Origin: Emticicia oligotrophica DSM 17448
GTDB taxonomy: Bacteria > Bacteroidota > Bacteroidia > Cytophagales > Spirosomataceae
DNA length: 64,000 bases
Assembly: GCF_000263195.1 (NCBI RefSeq)
Contig: NC_018748.1
Coordinates: 2,542,001 to 2,606,000, forward strand
Direction of reading: 5' to 3'
Part shown: one piece after another, positions 26,296 through 34,706 of the stretch
Layout: each line of letters starts with the position of its first letter
Numbering within the stretch: the first letter of the stretch is position 1
Translations under genes and position numbers: made by a program
Notes under the pieces: generated by a model
What the model was told of the DNA's origin: nothing
The model's database searches: none
The model's input: only the letters and a program-made list of their open reading frames with translations

Positions 26296-29200
26296 ATGAA
26301 TAGAAACCTATACGCATTTTTGTTAATTCTATTTTCACTCACACAACAAAATGTCTTTTCTCAGGCCGATGATTGGCGTGCCATGATTAATGGTCAAAAA
26401 GTTAATTTTTATGAAGTCCAAAAGCTTTTTTATGAAGAATTAGCTAAAAATCCAAATATGCCCAATTATGAAAAATTTAAAGAGTGGGAAGCCTCTGTAA
26501 AACCAAGGATTGATTTAAATGGAAATATTTTGGACATTGATCTGAAAGAAATTGAAAATTTTGAGAAAAATAGTCGTTCCAGACTTGCAAATGTCAATCC
26601 TAATTGGAGGCTAATTGGCCCAATGAATTCCCCAAAAAATTTGAATGCAGTATCGTTAGGGAGGATTGATTGTATTGCTTTTGATTCTCGTGATAAAAAT
26701 ATTTTTTATGTTGCATCGCCATCGGGAGGTGTTTGGAAAACAGAAAATGCAGGGACTACGTGGAAACCCATATCTAACGACTGGACAACACCCTATGTAG
26801 AGTATCTTACAATTGATAAAAATCCCGATATTCTTTATGCTACAGGCCCCAATAAAGAAAACTTATATTGGAAGACAAAAGATGCAGGAAAAACATGGGA
26901 AGAAAAAGAAATGCCTTTTGTAAATCCTTCAAGAAAAAATGAGGTGTATAGAATATATGCCAATCCGCATCAATCAAATATGCTTGTTGCACATACGCTC
27001 GAAGGGATAATGTATTCGATGGATGGTGGTGATAGTTGGACAAAAGCAATTCAGCCTAACGGTTTCCCATATTCTTATAGTGGATACGGAGACCTTGAAT
27101 TTCACCCAACAAACCCTAATATAATCTATGCATCTTTACATACAGTAAACTTTACAACTGGAATGCCTGGCATAGAGTTTATAGTTTCTGAAGATGGCGG
27201 TAAATCTTATAAATTAACAAAGAGTTTTTCTGCGGGATATAGTATTGGAATGATGCAAATAGCGGTCTCTCTTGCAGCACCAAAAAAGGTATATCTACTT
27301 GTTTCAAAAAATACGAATAGCTCATTTGATGGGGTGTATGTTTCAAGTGATGAAGGAAAAACTTTTGAAAAAGTGAGTGATGAAAACTCTATTGTTGGAT
27401 TCAGTGGTTCCACTTATACTACCACTATGACCAATGTATTGGGGGGACAATTTTTTCATAATTTCTCACTCAATGTATCTCCTTTAGATTCAAATCGGAT
27501 AGTGCTTGGAGCACAAGGCTTTTTGCAAACTACCAATGGAGGCAAAAAGTGGGAATCACTCATTGCTGGCGACTTTAAAGAAAATGTTCATACCGATATT
27601 CAATTTATTGCTTTTCATCCAATAACGAATAAAGTAATTGTATGTAATGATGGTGGTTTAGTAAAAGAATCTGAACAATATGGCGTAAAAAAGTTTGAAT
27701 CTTTAAGTAATACACTTGCCACTTCTCAGATTTATGCAATGTGTCAAGGTTTTGAAAACCCAAATGATTTGACAATTGGCCTTCAGGATAATGGATATAT
27801 AACCACAATAGATGCCAATAATTGGCTCGGTATTGGTTTTGGTGACGCCATGGCAGCCTCCATTTCGGATGATTCCCAAAAAATGTATTTAACAAGTCAG
27901 ATAGGTAGGGTTTTTCGGGTCAATGTTAGTTTTAAAAGTGAGAGCGAAATAAAATTTGAAAATAAGGAAATAACCCCCATTAATAGTGAATATAAACCAT
28001 TTGTTACAAGAATTGTAACATATCCTCATACCTTTAATAAGTTACTAATTGGGCACGAACATCTCTATAAATCGTCGAATGCTGGCGAAAGTTGGACAAA
28101 ATTAACTTTGCCTAAAAATAATTTAACAGCTATAACGGCATTTGCCATTGCACCAACGGACACAAGTACGCTTTTTGCTGCAGACGAACGAGTTGATTTT
28201 GTGGATAACAAGATTGTTGGCAGTATGTATAGGTCATTAGATGGGGGTAAAAGCTGGGATATTTCATATTTACCTCACAATGAAAAAAAGAATGCCCAAA
28301 CAGCTATTCGTAAAATATTGCCTCATCCTAAAAAGAAAAATCATTTATGGGTAATTACAAACCTTGGTAGGGTCTATCAATCTACTAATAATGGTAATTC
28401 TTGGAAAGACTACTCGGGTTCATTACCAATTGTTATATTTAACGATATTGTTGTTCAAAATAATAGTGCAGATGTACTTTATTTAGCAACTGCAAGAGGC
28501 GTTTACTATAGAGATTCTACTATGAACGATTGGATGCCCTATAATACAGGTCTTCCAGCTATAAATATTACTCAATTAGAAATTAATTATCGTGGCAAAG
28601 GGTCACTTAGAGCAGCAAGCTATGGTAGAGGTCTTTGGGAAGCTGATTTAATGCAGCAAACAGTAAAAAATGTAATAACTGGCGAATTATTCAATATACC
28701 CACCTGTGCTGGAGGAAATATAAATATTCCTTTCTCAATTCAAGGAGAATTTCCTGCTTATTCGCCAAACTATATCGCTGAAATAGCCCCTTTGGAAGAA
28801 AACTTCAAAAAGCCAATCAAAATAGGTATTGCAAGTGTTAGCCCAGTAAATGCCCAATTTCCTAATACTCTAAAAGAGGGAATGTATCAAATTCGGGTTC
28901 AAAATGAACTTGAAAGTTCAAGTTTTGAGCCAATTACGTTTTACTATAAGCCAGAACTTATTCCGACCCCGAAAGCAAATGATTTTGCTTATTGTCATAA
29001 TAATGGCGTAAATATTAATACGTATGTTAATGGAAGTGATATAAAATGGTATAAAACAGCCACTGATATAGCTCCAATTTCTAATGTGTATGAAGTCTTG
29101 GAAAATCAAAAGGGGAGTATTTCATTGTATGTTTCACAGACAGTAAAAGGGTGTGAAAGTGATAAAACTATCATAAATATAAAAGCTAATAATAAGCCAG

Positions 29201-29940
29201 AACCACTAAAGCTTTTAGAGCAATATCAATATTGTTTGAATCAAAAATTTGATATTGATGATTTAAAAATAAGTGGAGAAAATCTCCAGTGGATAAGTGC
29301 TGATAGATGGGTGATGTACGTAAAGCCCACTATTGATACAAAGGTTTTGGGTAATAATATCTTTTATGTTAGATATAAACCTTCGAATTATGATTGTTAT
29401 AGTGATATTTCAACTGTAAACATCTATGTTGATGACAAACCCAAAGCTCAAATAGATGGAGCAGCTACAATACAACAAAATGAAGAAACACAGCTAAGTG
29501 TTAAGCTTACAGGGTATAGCCCTTGGAAATTAACACTCAATAATCAAACGTATGATGTTGAGAAAAGCCCATTTGCTATAAAAGTTAAAGGCGAAAAAAC
29601 TCAAAACTATCAATTACAGTCAGTTTCGAATATTTGCGGAACAGGGCTTGTTTCGGGTGTATTTCAGTTGACGGTAATTCCAATCACATCATTGGAAAGT
29701 ATAGAAAAAAGTAGATTTAAGGTTTATCCTAATCCAGTAAAAACCCAATTAACCATAGAGTTTGAAGGTTCACAAGGAAATGTGACTGCGGAGTTGTTTA
29801 ATTTGGCGGGCAAGACAATTTTTTCGAAGACAATCAAACCCAAAGAAACAATAGATTTTAGAGATATAAATATTGGGGCGTATTTGCTGAAGATTAAGGA
29901 AAATAATAGTGTCATTGAATACAAAATTGTAAAAGAATAG
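26296..29940 (+). CDS. T9SS-secreted BNR/sortilin-like beta-propeller protein
   Basis: The protein has 1214 residues and a signal peptide (LYAFLLILFSLTQQNVFSQ). A large VPS10/BNR propeller region (about 100-790) has repeated Asp-box-like motifs: SGGVWKTENAGTTWK, WKTKDAGKTWEEK, MDGGDSWTK, TTNGGKKWES, KSSNAGESWTK, SLDGGKSWD and STNNGNSWKD. Cysteine-containing beta domains follow (about 815-1110). The last about 75 residues (FKVYPNPVKTQLTIEF ... GAYLLKI) form a type A T9SS sorting domain, removed during export through the outer membrane. Family members are often cell-surface glycan-binding proteins or peptidases; no protease motif is seen. Monocistronic; codon use is AT-rich. Confidence 0.88.
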   Translation: MNRNLYAFLLILFSLTQQNVFSQADDWRAMINGQKVNFYEVQKLFYEELAKNPNMPNYEKFKEWEASVKPRIDLNGNILDIDLKEIENFEKNSRSRLANVNPNWRLIGPMNSPKNLNAVSLGRIDCIAFDSRDKNIFYVASPSGGVWKTENAGTTWKPISNDWTTPYVEYLTIDKNPDILYATGPNKENLYWKTKDAGKTWEEKEMPFVNPSRKNEVYRIYANPHQSNMLVAHTLEGIMYSMDGGDSWTKAIQPNGFPYSYSGYGDLEFHPTNPNIIYASLHTVNFTTGMPGIEFIVSEDGGKSYKLTKSFSAGYSIGMMQIAVSLAAPKKVYLLVSKNTNSSFDGVYVSSDEGKTFEKVSDENSIVGFSGSTYTTTMTNVLGGQFFHNFSLNVSPLDSNRIVLGAQGFLQTTNGGKKWESLIAGDFKENVHTDIQFIAFHPITNKVIVCNDGGLVKESEQYGVKKFESLSNTLATSQIYAMCQGFENPNDLTIGLQDNGYITTIDANNWLGIGFGDAMAASISDDSQKMYLTSQIGRVFRVNVSFKSESEIKFENKEITPINSEYKPFVTRIVTYPHTFNKLLIGHEHLYKSSNAGESWTKLTLPKNNLTAITAFAIAPTDTSTLFAADERVDFVDNKIVGSMYRSLDGGKSWDISYLPHNEKKNAQTAIRKILPHPKKKNHLWVITNLGRVYQSTNNGNSWKDYSGSLPIVIFNDIVVQNNSADVLYLATARGVYYRDSTMNDWMPYNTGLPAINITQLEINYRGKGSLRAASYGRGLWEADLMQQTVKNVITGELFNIPTCAGGNINIPFSIQGEFPAYSPNYIAEIAPLEENFKKPIKIGIASVSPVNAQFPNTLKEGMYQIRVQNELESSSFEPITFYYKPELIPTPKANDFAYCHNNGVNINTYVNGSDIKWYKTATDIAPISNVYEVLENQKGSISLYVSQTVKGCESDKTIINIKANNKPEPLKLLEQYQYCLNQKFDIDDLKISGENLQWISADRWVMYVKPTIDTKVLGNNIFYVRYKPSNYDCYSDISTVNIYVDDKPKAQIDGAATIQQNEETQLSVKLTGYSPWKLTLNNQTYDVEKSPFAIKVKGEKTQNYQLQSVSNICGTGLVSGVFQLTVIPITSLESIEKSRFKVYPNPVKTQLTIEFEGSQGNVTAELFNLAGKTIFSKTIKPKETIDFRDINIGAYLLKIKENNSVIEYKIVKE

Positions 29941-30032
29941 GTCGGTAGAAAAAGAGATTTTAGCGGAATTTCAATCTAAAAACTCAGCAAGTGAAAATAA
30001 TATATAAAAGCTAAAACATTTTTAATCAAACC

Positions 30033-30064
30033 TTTGCATATTTAAAGGTAAAGTTCTACCTTTG
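30033..30064 (+). promoter_or_regulatory. Strong promoter TTTG-N20-TACCTTTG for rplK
   Basis: TTTG at 30033-30036 and TACCTTTG at 30057-30064 are separated by 20 nt, an excellent fit to the Bacteroidota housekeeping promoter. Transcription should begin near 30071, giving a leader of about 195 nt before rplK. Confidence 0.7.
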
Positions 30065-30070
30065 CACTCC

Positions 30071-30266
30071 GATTTTCGAGACTTGTGCAAACACCTCTCA
30101 AAATTGGAAGAAATTTCCTATAAGTCTTGATACTCTAATAAGTGTCGCTTCCCCTGACTAATGGTTGATTTCGAAACCAATGACCAAAGTAAATAGAGTT
30201 TGTTACCTTTATTTACAGCCGTCAGATTCTTTTTTTAACAACATTCCTTAAAACATCTGAAAGACA
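30071..30266 (+). promoter_or_regulatory. Long 5' leader of the rplKAJL operon
   Basis: Roughly 195 nt between predicted transcription start and rplK. It contains small hairpins (GGAA-loop-TTCC near 30111-30124; GGTT/AACC near 30163-30178). Ribosomal-protein operons of this kind are commonly autoregulated by L1 or L10 binding the mRNA, but I cannot identify a specific binding site here. Confidence 0.35.
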
Positions 30267-30704
30267 ATGGCGAAAGACATCGCAGGTTATGTGAAACTTC
30301 AGGTAAAAGGCGGTCAAGCAAACCCAGCACCACCAATTGGTCCGGCATTGGGTTCAAAGGGCTTGAACATCATGGAATTTTGTAAGCAATTTAACGCACG
30401 TACTCAAGATAAAATGGGTATGGTTTTGCCAGTAGTAATTACTTATTACACTGACAAGTCGTTCGATTTCCAAATCAAAACTCCACCCGCTGCTATCATG
30501 TTGTTGGAAGCAGCTAAAGTAAAGACTGGTTCTGACCAACCAAACCGTAAGAAAGTTGGGTCGGTTAGCTGGGATCAAGTGAAAACAATCGCTGAAACCA
30601 AAATGCCAGACTTAAATTGCTTTACTGTTGACTCAGCAATGAAGATGATTGCCGGTACTGCTCAAAACATGGGTATTACAATCACTGGCAACAAGCCGTT
30701 TTGA
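30267..30704 (+). CDS. rplK: 50S ribosomal protein L11
   Basis: At 145 residues this is full family length. The start [20 protein letters not shown], the proline-rich [20 protein letters not shown] and [19 protein letters not shown] are diagnostic of L11, which binds the GTPase-associated centre of 23S rRNA with L10. First gene of rplK-rplA-rplJ-rplL. In most bacteria secE and nusG precede it directly; here the upstream gene is an unrelated secreted protein, and rplK has its own strong promoter. Confidence 0.98.
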   Translation: MAKDIAGYVKLQVKGGQANPAPPIGPALGSKGLNIMEFCKQFNARTQDKMGMVLPVVITYYTDKSFDFQIKTPPAAIMLLEAAKVKTGSDQPNRKKVGSVSWDQVKTIAETKMPDLNCFTVDSAMKMIAGTAQNMGITITGNKPF

Positions 30705-30724
30705 TGAACTAGAATGTTGAATAA

Positions 30725-30756
30725 AAAATGCAGAATGGGTTTCCCATTCGCATTTT
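30725..30756 (+). promoter_or_regulatory. Hairpin between rplK and rplA
   Basis: AAAATGC-A-GAATGGG (30725-30739) pairs with CCCATTCGCATTTT (30743-30756) with one bulged A, a 14-bp stem. Two more potential hairpins follow (TCGC-TTCG-GCGA at 30787-30798; GTTAGAA/TTTCTAAC at about 30818-30837). The T-run after the first is short, so this looks more like attenuation, mRNA processing or protein binding than full termination. Confidence 0.5.
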
Positions 30757-30858
30757 AAGTTCAAATTCAAATTTCTGATGAACCTCTCGCTTCGGCGAAA
30801 ATTATTTTTTCACTGGGAGTTAGAATTAAATTTCTAACGCTAAAACCAAATTAAGCCA

Positions 30859-31557
30859 ATGGCAAAATTAACTAAAAAAAGAAAAGAGGCGAATGCTAAG
30901 TATGACGCTACAAAAGCTTACTCGTTGACAGACGCAGCAGGTATTTTGAAAGAAGTAGCATACACAAAATTTGACTCATCTGTGGACGTACACGTTCGCC
31001 TTGGGGTTGACCCTCGTAAAGCTGACCAAATGGTTCGTGGTGTAGTTGCATTACCACACGGTACTGGTAAAACTGTTCGTGTTTTGGTTCTTTGTACACC
31101 AGATAAAGAAGCAGATGCGAAAGCAGCAGGTGCTGACCACGTAGGTTTAGACGAATACATCCAAAAAATCGAGCAAGGTTGGACTGATATCGATGTAATC
31201 ATCACAATGCCAACTGTAATGGCAAAATTAGGTAAGTTAGGTAAAATCCTCGGTCCTCGTGGTTTGATGCCAAACCCTAAGTCTGGTACAGTTACTTTGG
31301 ATGTTGCAACGGCCGTTAAAGAGGTGAAAGCTGGTAAAATCGACTTTAAAGTTGACAAATCAGGTATTATTCACGCTTCAATTGGTAAAGTTTCATTCTC
31401 ACCTGAGAAATTGGCTGAAAACGCCAACGAATTGATTCAAACTTTGTTGAAATTGAAACCTTCGTCTGCAAAAGGTACGTACGTGAAAGGTATTTCACTT
31501 GCAAGCACAATGGGTCCTGGTATTCAAGTTGACAAAACAACCATTAATGGATTGTAA
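30859..31557 (+). CDS. rplA: 50S ribosomal protein L1
   Basis: The 232 residues begin [21 protein letters not shown]1 signature segments are present: [35 protein letters not shown] and the C-terminal [17 protein letters not shown], plus [19 protein letters not shown]1 binds the mobile stalk of 23S rRNA and in many bacteria represses its own operon by binding mRNA that mimics this site. It is separated from rplK by an unusually long 154-bp spacer with hairpins and from rplJ by 2 bp. Confidence 0.98.
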   Translation: MAKLTKKRKEANAKYDATKAYSLTDAAGILKEVAYTKFDSSVDVHVRLGVDPRKADQMVRGVVALPHGTGKTVRVLVLCTPDKEADAKAAGADHVGLDEYIQKIEQGWTDIDVIITMPTVMAKLGKLGKILGPRGLMPNPKSGTVTLDVATAVKEVKAGKIDFKVDKSGIIHASIGKVSFSPEKLAENANELIQTLLKLKPSSAKGTYVKGISLASTMGPGIQVDKTTINGL

Positions 31558-31559
31558 TC

Positions 31560-32093
31560 ATGACAAAAGAAGAAAAAGGAGCAATAATCGATGAGCTTGC
31601 AGAGAAGTTTGCGAATACACCTTACTTCTATATCACTAATGCATCTGGTTTAAACGTGGGTAAAACCAACGAATTACGCCGTCTTTGCTTTGAGCGTGGT
31701 ATAGAGTACCGTGTAATCAAAAATACTTTGATTAAGAAAGCTCTCGAAAGAACAAATACTGACTACTCATCATTTGATGGTACTGTATTGAAAGGTTTCT
31801 CAGGTGTGATGTTCCACCAAGAGTCGGGCAAAGTAGCTGCGAAACTTATCAAAGATTTTCTTAAAGCTAATAAAAACAGCATCACCCTTAAAGGTGCATC
31901 AATTGATTCAAGCTTATTCATCGGACACGACCAATTAGATACGTTGTTGTCGTTGAAATCAAAGCAAGAATTGGTTGGCGAAGTTATTGGCTTATTGCAA
32001 TCACCTGCCAAAAATGTTATTTCTGGCTTACAAAGTGGTGGCAACAAATTGGCTGGTATCCTCAAAACTCTTTCAGAGAAAGAGGCAGCTTAA
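31560..32093 (+). CDS. rplJ: 50S ribosomal protein L10
   Basis: The protein has 177 residues, with the N-terminal rRNA-binding domain (EEKGAIIDELAEKFANTPYF, ELRRLCFERGIEYRVIKNTL) and a C-terminal helix that carries L7/L12 dimers. It forms the base of the ribosomal stalk. Its start is 2 bp after the rplA stop, so translation is probably coupled and there is no separate intergenic L10 leader in front of it. Confidence 0.97.
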   Translation: MTKEEKGAIIDELAEKFANTPYFYITNASGLNVGKTNELRRLCFERGIEYRVIKNTLIKKALERTNTDYSSFDGTVLKGFSGVMFHQESGKVAAKLIKDFLKANKNSITLKGASIDSSLFIGHDQLDTLLSLKSKQELVGEVIGLLQSPAKNVISGLQSGGNKLAGILKTLSEKEAA

Positions 32094-32116
32094 TCTGCGG
32101 ACAATCGTTCGCATAC

Positions 32117-32134
32117 AGTTGACAATAGTCAACT
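32117..32134 (+). promoter_or_regulatory. Short hairpin between rplJ and rplL
   Basis: AGTTGAC (32117-32123) and GTCAACT (32128-32134) form a 7-bp stem with an AATA loop in the 92-bp rplJ-rplL spacer. It may adjust the higher expression of L7/L12 by mRNA stability or partial termination. Confidence 0.35.
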
Positions 32135-32185
32135 ACTAAAATTTATTATTTATTTTTTGTAAAAAACTTTTTAAAATCTATAAAA

Positions 32186-32569
32186 ATGGCAGATTTAAAA
32201 GCATTCGCAGAACAGTTAGTAAACTTGACTGTAAAAGAAGTAAATGAGTTAGCTCAAATTTTGAAAGATGAGTATGGTATCGAGCCTGCAGCTGCTGCTC
32301 CAGTAATGGTTGCTGGTGCTGTTGGTGGTGGCGATGCTGCTGAAGCTCCTGCAGAGAAAACATCTTTCGATGTAGTTTTGAAATCAGCTGGTGCAAACAA
32401 ATTAGCAGTTGTTAAATTAGTTAAAGACTTAACTGGTCTTGGCTTGAAAGAAGCTAAAGAATTAGTTGATTCAGCTCCAAAACCTTTGAAAGAAGGTGTT
32501 GCTAAAGACGAAGCTGAAGGTTTGAAAAAATCTTTAGAAGAAGCTGGTGCAGAAGTAGAGATCAAATAA
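32186..32569 (+). CDS. rplL: 50S ribosomal protein L7/L12
   Basis: At 127 residues it has the typical three-part build: N-terminal dimerisation helices ([20 protein letters not shown]), an Ala/Gly-rich hinge ([20 protein letters not shown]) and the C-terminal factor-binding domain ([39 protein letters not shown]). It recruits translation GTPases. In most bacteria rpoB and rpoC follow directly. Here a strong palindrome and then a RAYT gene follow, so the operon ends with rplL. Confidence 0.98.
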   Translation: MADLKAFAEQLVNLTVKEVNELAQILKDEYGIEPAAAAPVMVAGAVGGGDAAEAPAEKTSFDVVLKSAGANKLAVVKLVKDLTGLGLKEAKELVDSAPKPLKEGVAKDEAEGLKKSLEEAGAEVEIK

Positions 32570-32624
32570 TTTTGATACTATTCGGGAAACCGATGTTTCG
32601 GTACACCGATTTCTTATATTTCAC

Positions 32625-32657
32625 AACGTCGGCAAGGTTTTAAACCTTGCCGACGTT
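32625..32657 (+). repeat. Left REP-like palindrome, doubling as rplL terminator
   Basis: Arms AACGTCGGCAAGGTTT (32625-32640) and AAACCTTGCCGACGTT (32642-32657) are perfect complements, followed by TGTTTTTAT. It matches the palindrome at 33371-33403 except for one compensated base pair, so the two flank the RAYT gene as a pair. Confidence 0.8.
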
Positions 32658-32725
32658 TGTTTTTATACGCAAAAATTTTTTCTTAGATTTTGAATGATAA
32701 GTTATAAATATAATATCTAATATCT

Positions 32726-33367
32726 ATGAAATCCCACACTGAAAAATTAGAAGCTAAGGCTAAGTTTCACATTTATAATCGAGGTATAAATGGGGAAGAT
32801 ATATTTAAAGAAGAAAGAAATTATAACTACTTTCTCGAAAAATATGCTTTTTTTATTCAACCAATTGCAGATACGTACGCCTATTGCTTACTAAAGAAGC
32901 ATTTTCATGTGGCCATCCAAACAAAATCTTCAGAAGAAATTGTAAAATTCTATTTAGAAACTCATCCTGAGAAAAAAACAGTACCTTCTGTTTATAAAAT
33001 AATCAGCCAGCAATTTGCTTCTTTTTTCAATAGTTATGCCCAAGCAATCAACAAATCTTACCAAAGAACGGGTGGCTTGTTTGAAGAACCTTTTCGCAGA
33101 ATTTTAATAGATAATGACAACTATTGGGCTGAATTGATAAGTTATATTCACACTAACTCAGAAAAGCATGGAATGGTGAAAGATTTTCGAAACTACAAAC
33201 ACTCGTCTTATCATTCACATTTATCTAAAGCTCCGACTAAATTGAAGAGAGAAGAGGTAATAAGTTTATTTGGTGGTGAAGATAAATACAAAGAGTTTCA
33301 TATTAACAAACAGGCACTGCTGAACTTAGAAAAATACATGATTGATTTTGATTATGTGACGCCCTAA
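32726..33367 (+). CDS. REP-associated tyrosine transposase (RAYT, Y1_Tnp family)
   Basis: The protein has 213 residues. The start FHIYNRGINGEDIF is the family's first strand. The HUH metal-binding motif is KKHFHVAIQ (His59, His61), and the candidate nucleophile is Tyr112 in NKSYQRTGGLFEEPFRRI, followed by the conserved GGLF..PF turn and ISYIHTNSEKHG. RAYTs are single-copy, domesticated relatives of IS200/IS605 transposases that nick and mobilise small palindromic REP sequences. Here two near-identical palindromes sit 69 bp before the start and 4 bp after the stop. No full transposon ends, partner gene or recent degradation is visible; all motifs are intact. Confidence 0.88.
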   Translation: MKSHTEKLEAKAKFHIYNRGINGEDIFKEERNYNYFLEKYAFFIQPIADTYAYCLLKKHFHVAIQTKSSEEIVKFYLETHPEKKTVPSVYKIISQQFASFFNSYAQAINKSYQRTGGLFEEPFRRILIDNDNYWAELISYIHTNSEKHGMVKDFRNYKHSSYHSHLSKAPTKLKREEVISLFGGEDKYKEFHINKQALLNLEKYMIDFDYVTP

Positions 33368-33370
33368 AAA

Positions 33371-33403
33371 AACGTCGGCATGGTTCAAAACCATGCCGAC
33401 GTT
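33371..33403. repeat. Right REP-like palindrome, doubling as bidirectional terminator
   Basis: Arms AACGTCGGCATGGTT (33371-33385) and AACCATGCCGACGTT (33389-33403) with a CAA loop. It lies between the convergent RAYT and amidase genes, with an A-run on its left and therefore a T-run for leftward transcription. Confidence 0.8.
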
Positions 33404-33410
33404 AATAATT

Positions 33411-34058
33411 TCAAGGCTTTTTCTTCAAATGTTTAAACTTAGCTCTGAGTTTATTCATAAATTCATCCCCAGGGTCAAATTTAATCGTTTGATAATTAGG
33501 GTCAGTTTCTTTCCAAATATCAGAATCTTTAAACTTAGTATATTCGTGATGCCCTATTAAATATTTAATTTTATATTTCTTCTTTAATTGCTTAATCAAT
33601 AAATAATTTGCTCTAAACTGTTCTTCTGTAAGTGGATTTGCACTGCCATCTCCCACATTTTCAATACCAATGGCACAGTAGTTCAGTCCAATTACATGGC
33701 GAGCCAAAAGCGTGTCGGGCATAAGATGATAAACAGTGCCATCTCTATCAATTAAATAATGAGCCGAAACATTGAGTTGACTAGCATTTTGTAATTCTTT
33801 TCGAGTATTAGGTAAGGTTGATGAATTAAAAGCTAGAAAAGACTTTTCAAATGTTGGAATGGCCGTCCAGTGGCAAACAACCATTTTGGGGCGAATCGCT
33901 GGAGTTTTTTGAGAAATACCGTGTCTGTCTTTTAGATATTCTACTGATAAAGCCTGCCTGAGCGAATCCCAGATGATTGGTTTTTCTACAATTTTAAGTT
34001 TCTGAGCTTGAACTGATAGACCTATAAAAACTAAAATACTTATAAAAAAGCTTCTCAT
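33411..34058 (-). CDS. N-acetylmuramoyl-L-alanine amidase (Amidase_2 type), exported
   Basis: The 215-residue protein has a signal peptide (MRSFFISILVFIGLSVQA). The zinc amidase/PGRP-like fold is shown by MVVCHWTAIPTFEKS (first His), SAHYLIDRDGTVYHLM, LNYCAIGIENVGDG (conserved Asn/Glu region) and YLIGHHEYTKFKDSDIWKETDP (second His pair and Asp). It would cleave the bond between the glycan and the peptide stem of peptidoglycan or recycled fragments in the periplasm. Its start overlaps the stop of the upstream YCII lipoprotein gene by 4 bp, so the two are translationally coupled. Confidence 0.9.
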   Translation of the reverse strand: MRSFFISILVFIGLSVQAQKLKIVEKPIIWDSLRQALSVEYLKDRHGISQKTPAIRPKMVVCHWTAIPTFEKSFLAFNSSTLPNTRKELQNASQLNVSAHYLIDRDGTVYHLMPDTLLARHVIGLNYCAIGIENVGDGSANPLTEEQFRANYLLIKQLKKKYKIKYLIGHHEYTKFKDSDIWKETDPNYQTIKFDPGDEFMNKLRAKFKHLKKKP

Positions 34059-34570
34059 GGCTGTTTTTGAGCGATTTTTCTGTGTAATTCAGGAATTTTG
34101 AGCATAGCTGCCGAACCATACCAGGGATGAAGTTCCATCATCAATGAGCCTGCTTTAATGGCGGGGTCGGTTTCGCATAGTTTTTGTGCTTCTTCGATAG
34201 TTTTTACATCAAAAATATAAATTCCCTTCAGGTCAGTATCATCGGTGAATGGCCCAGCGACTACTAATTTACCTTCATCAGCTAATCGACCTATATTTTC
34301 CATGTGTGCTTTTTGAAGATTGATTGCCGTAACAGAATCTATCATTGAGCGTAATGGACCTTTCTTCAAAAGGGCCATTACGTAATTTTTCATCCCATAT
34401 TCGTCAGGATTTAGTTCGGCTACTAAAACGCTATCAATTTCAAAACTATTTTCTGTGGAGTCGGTAAGTACAGTTCGTTTTTTTTCAGGAACTAAACAGC
34501 TATAAGAGCTTGCTGAAATAAAAAGTACGATGATTGTACGCAGGATATACGATTGCTTGAAAGATTGCAT
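34055..34570 (-). CDS. YCII-domain lipoprotein
   Basis: From the ATG at 34570 the protein has 171 residues: a hydrophobic signal (LRTIIVLFISASS) and lipobox YSC, then KKRTVL. The frame extends 11 codons further to 34603, but the internal start gives a better signal peptide. The C-terminal part (about 75-165) matches the YCII fold: HMENIGRLADEGKLVVAGPF, GIYIFDVKTIEEAQKLCETD, ELHPWYG. YCII proteins are usually small cytosolic enzymes or binding proteins, so an exported, lipid-anchored version is unusual. The gene overlaps the amidase gene by 4 bp. Function unknown. Confidence 0.8.
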   Translation of the reverse strand: MQSFKQSYILRTIIVLFISASSYSCLVPEKKRTVLTDSTENSFEIDSVLVAELNPDEYGMKNYVMALLKKGPLRSMIDSVTAINLQKAHMENIGRLADEGKLVVAGPFTDDTDLKGIYIFDVKTIEEAQKLCETDPAIKAGSLMMELHPWYGSAAMLKIPELHRKIAQKQP

Positions 34571-34644
34571 AATGGTGAATTTTACGAGGAATAACCGTTT
34601 CAAAGATAGAAATAAAATTAAGAATTATGGTGCTAGAAGTAGAA

Positions 34645-34683
34645 ACAAAAAACTTCTTCTGAGCAATCAAAAGAAGTTTTTGT
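34645..34683 (-). terminator. Hairpin terminator of mraY
   Basis: ACAAAAAACTTCTT (34645-34658) pairs with AAGAAGTTTTTGT (34671-34683), with one extra A. It lies 24 bp after the mraY stop, and the leftward strand ends in a T-rich stretch. Confidence 0.65.
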
Positions 34684-34706
34684 CTAAATAATTATGTCTA
34701 AATAGC

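Noticed and set aside
32178-32396. Open frame on the reverse strand of rplL rich in Gln and His
   Set aside because: It is the antisense shadow of the Ala/Gly-rich L7/L12 hinge; no start context, and low-complexity composition follows from the rplL codons.
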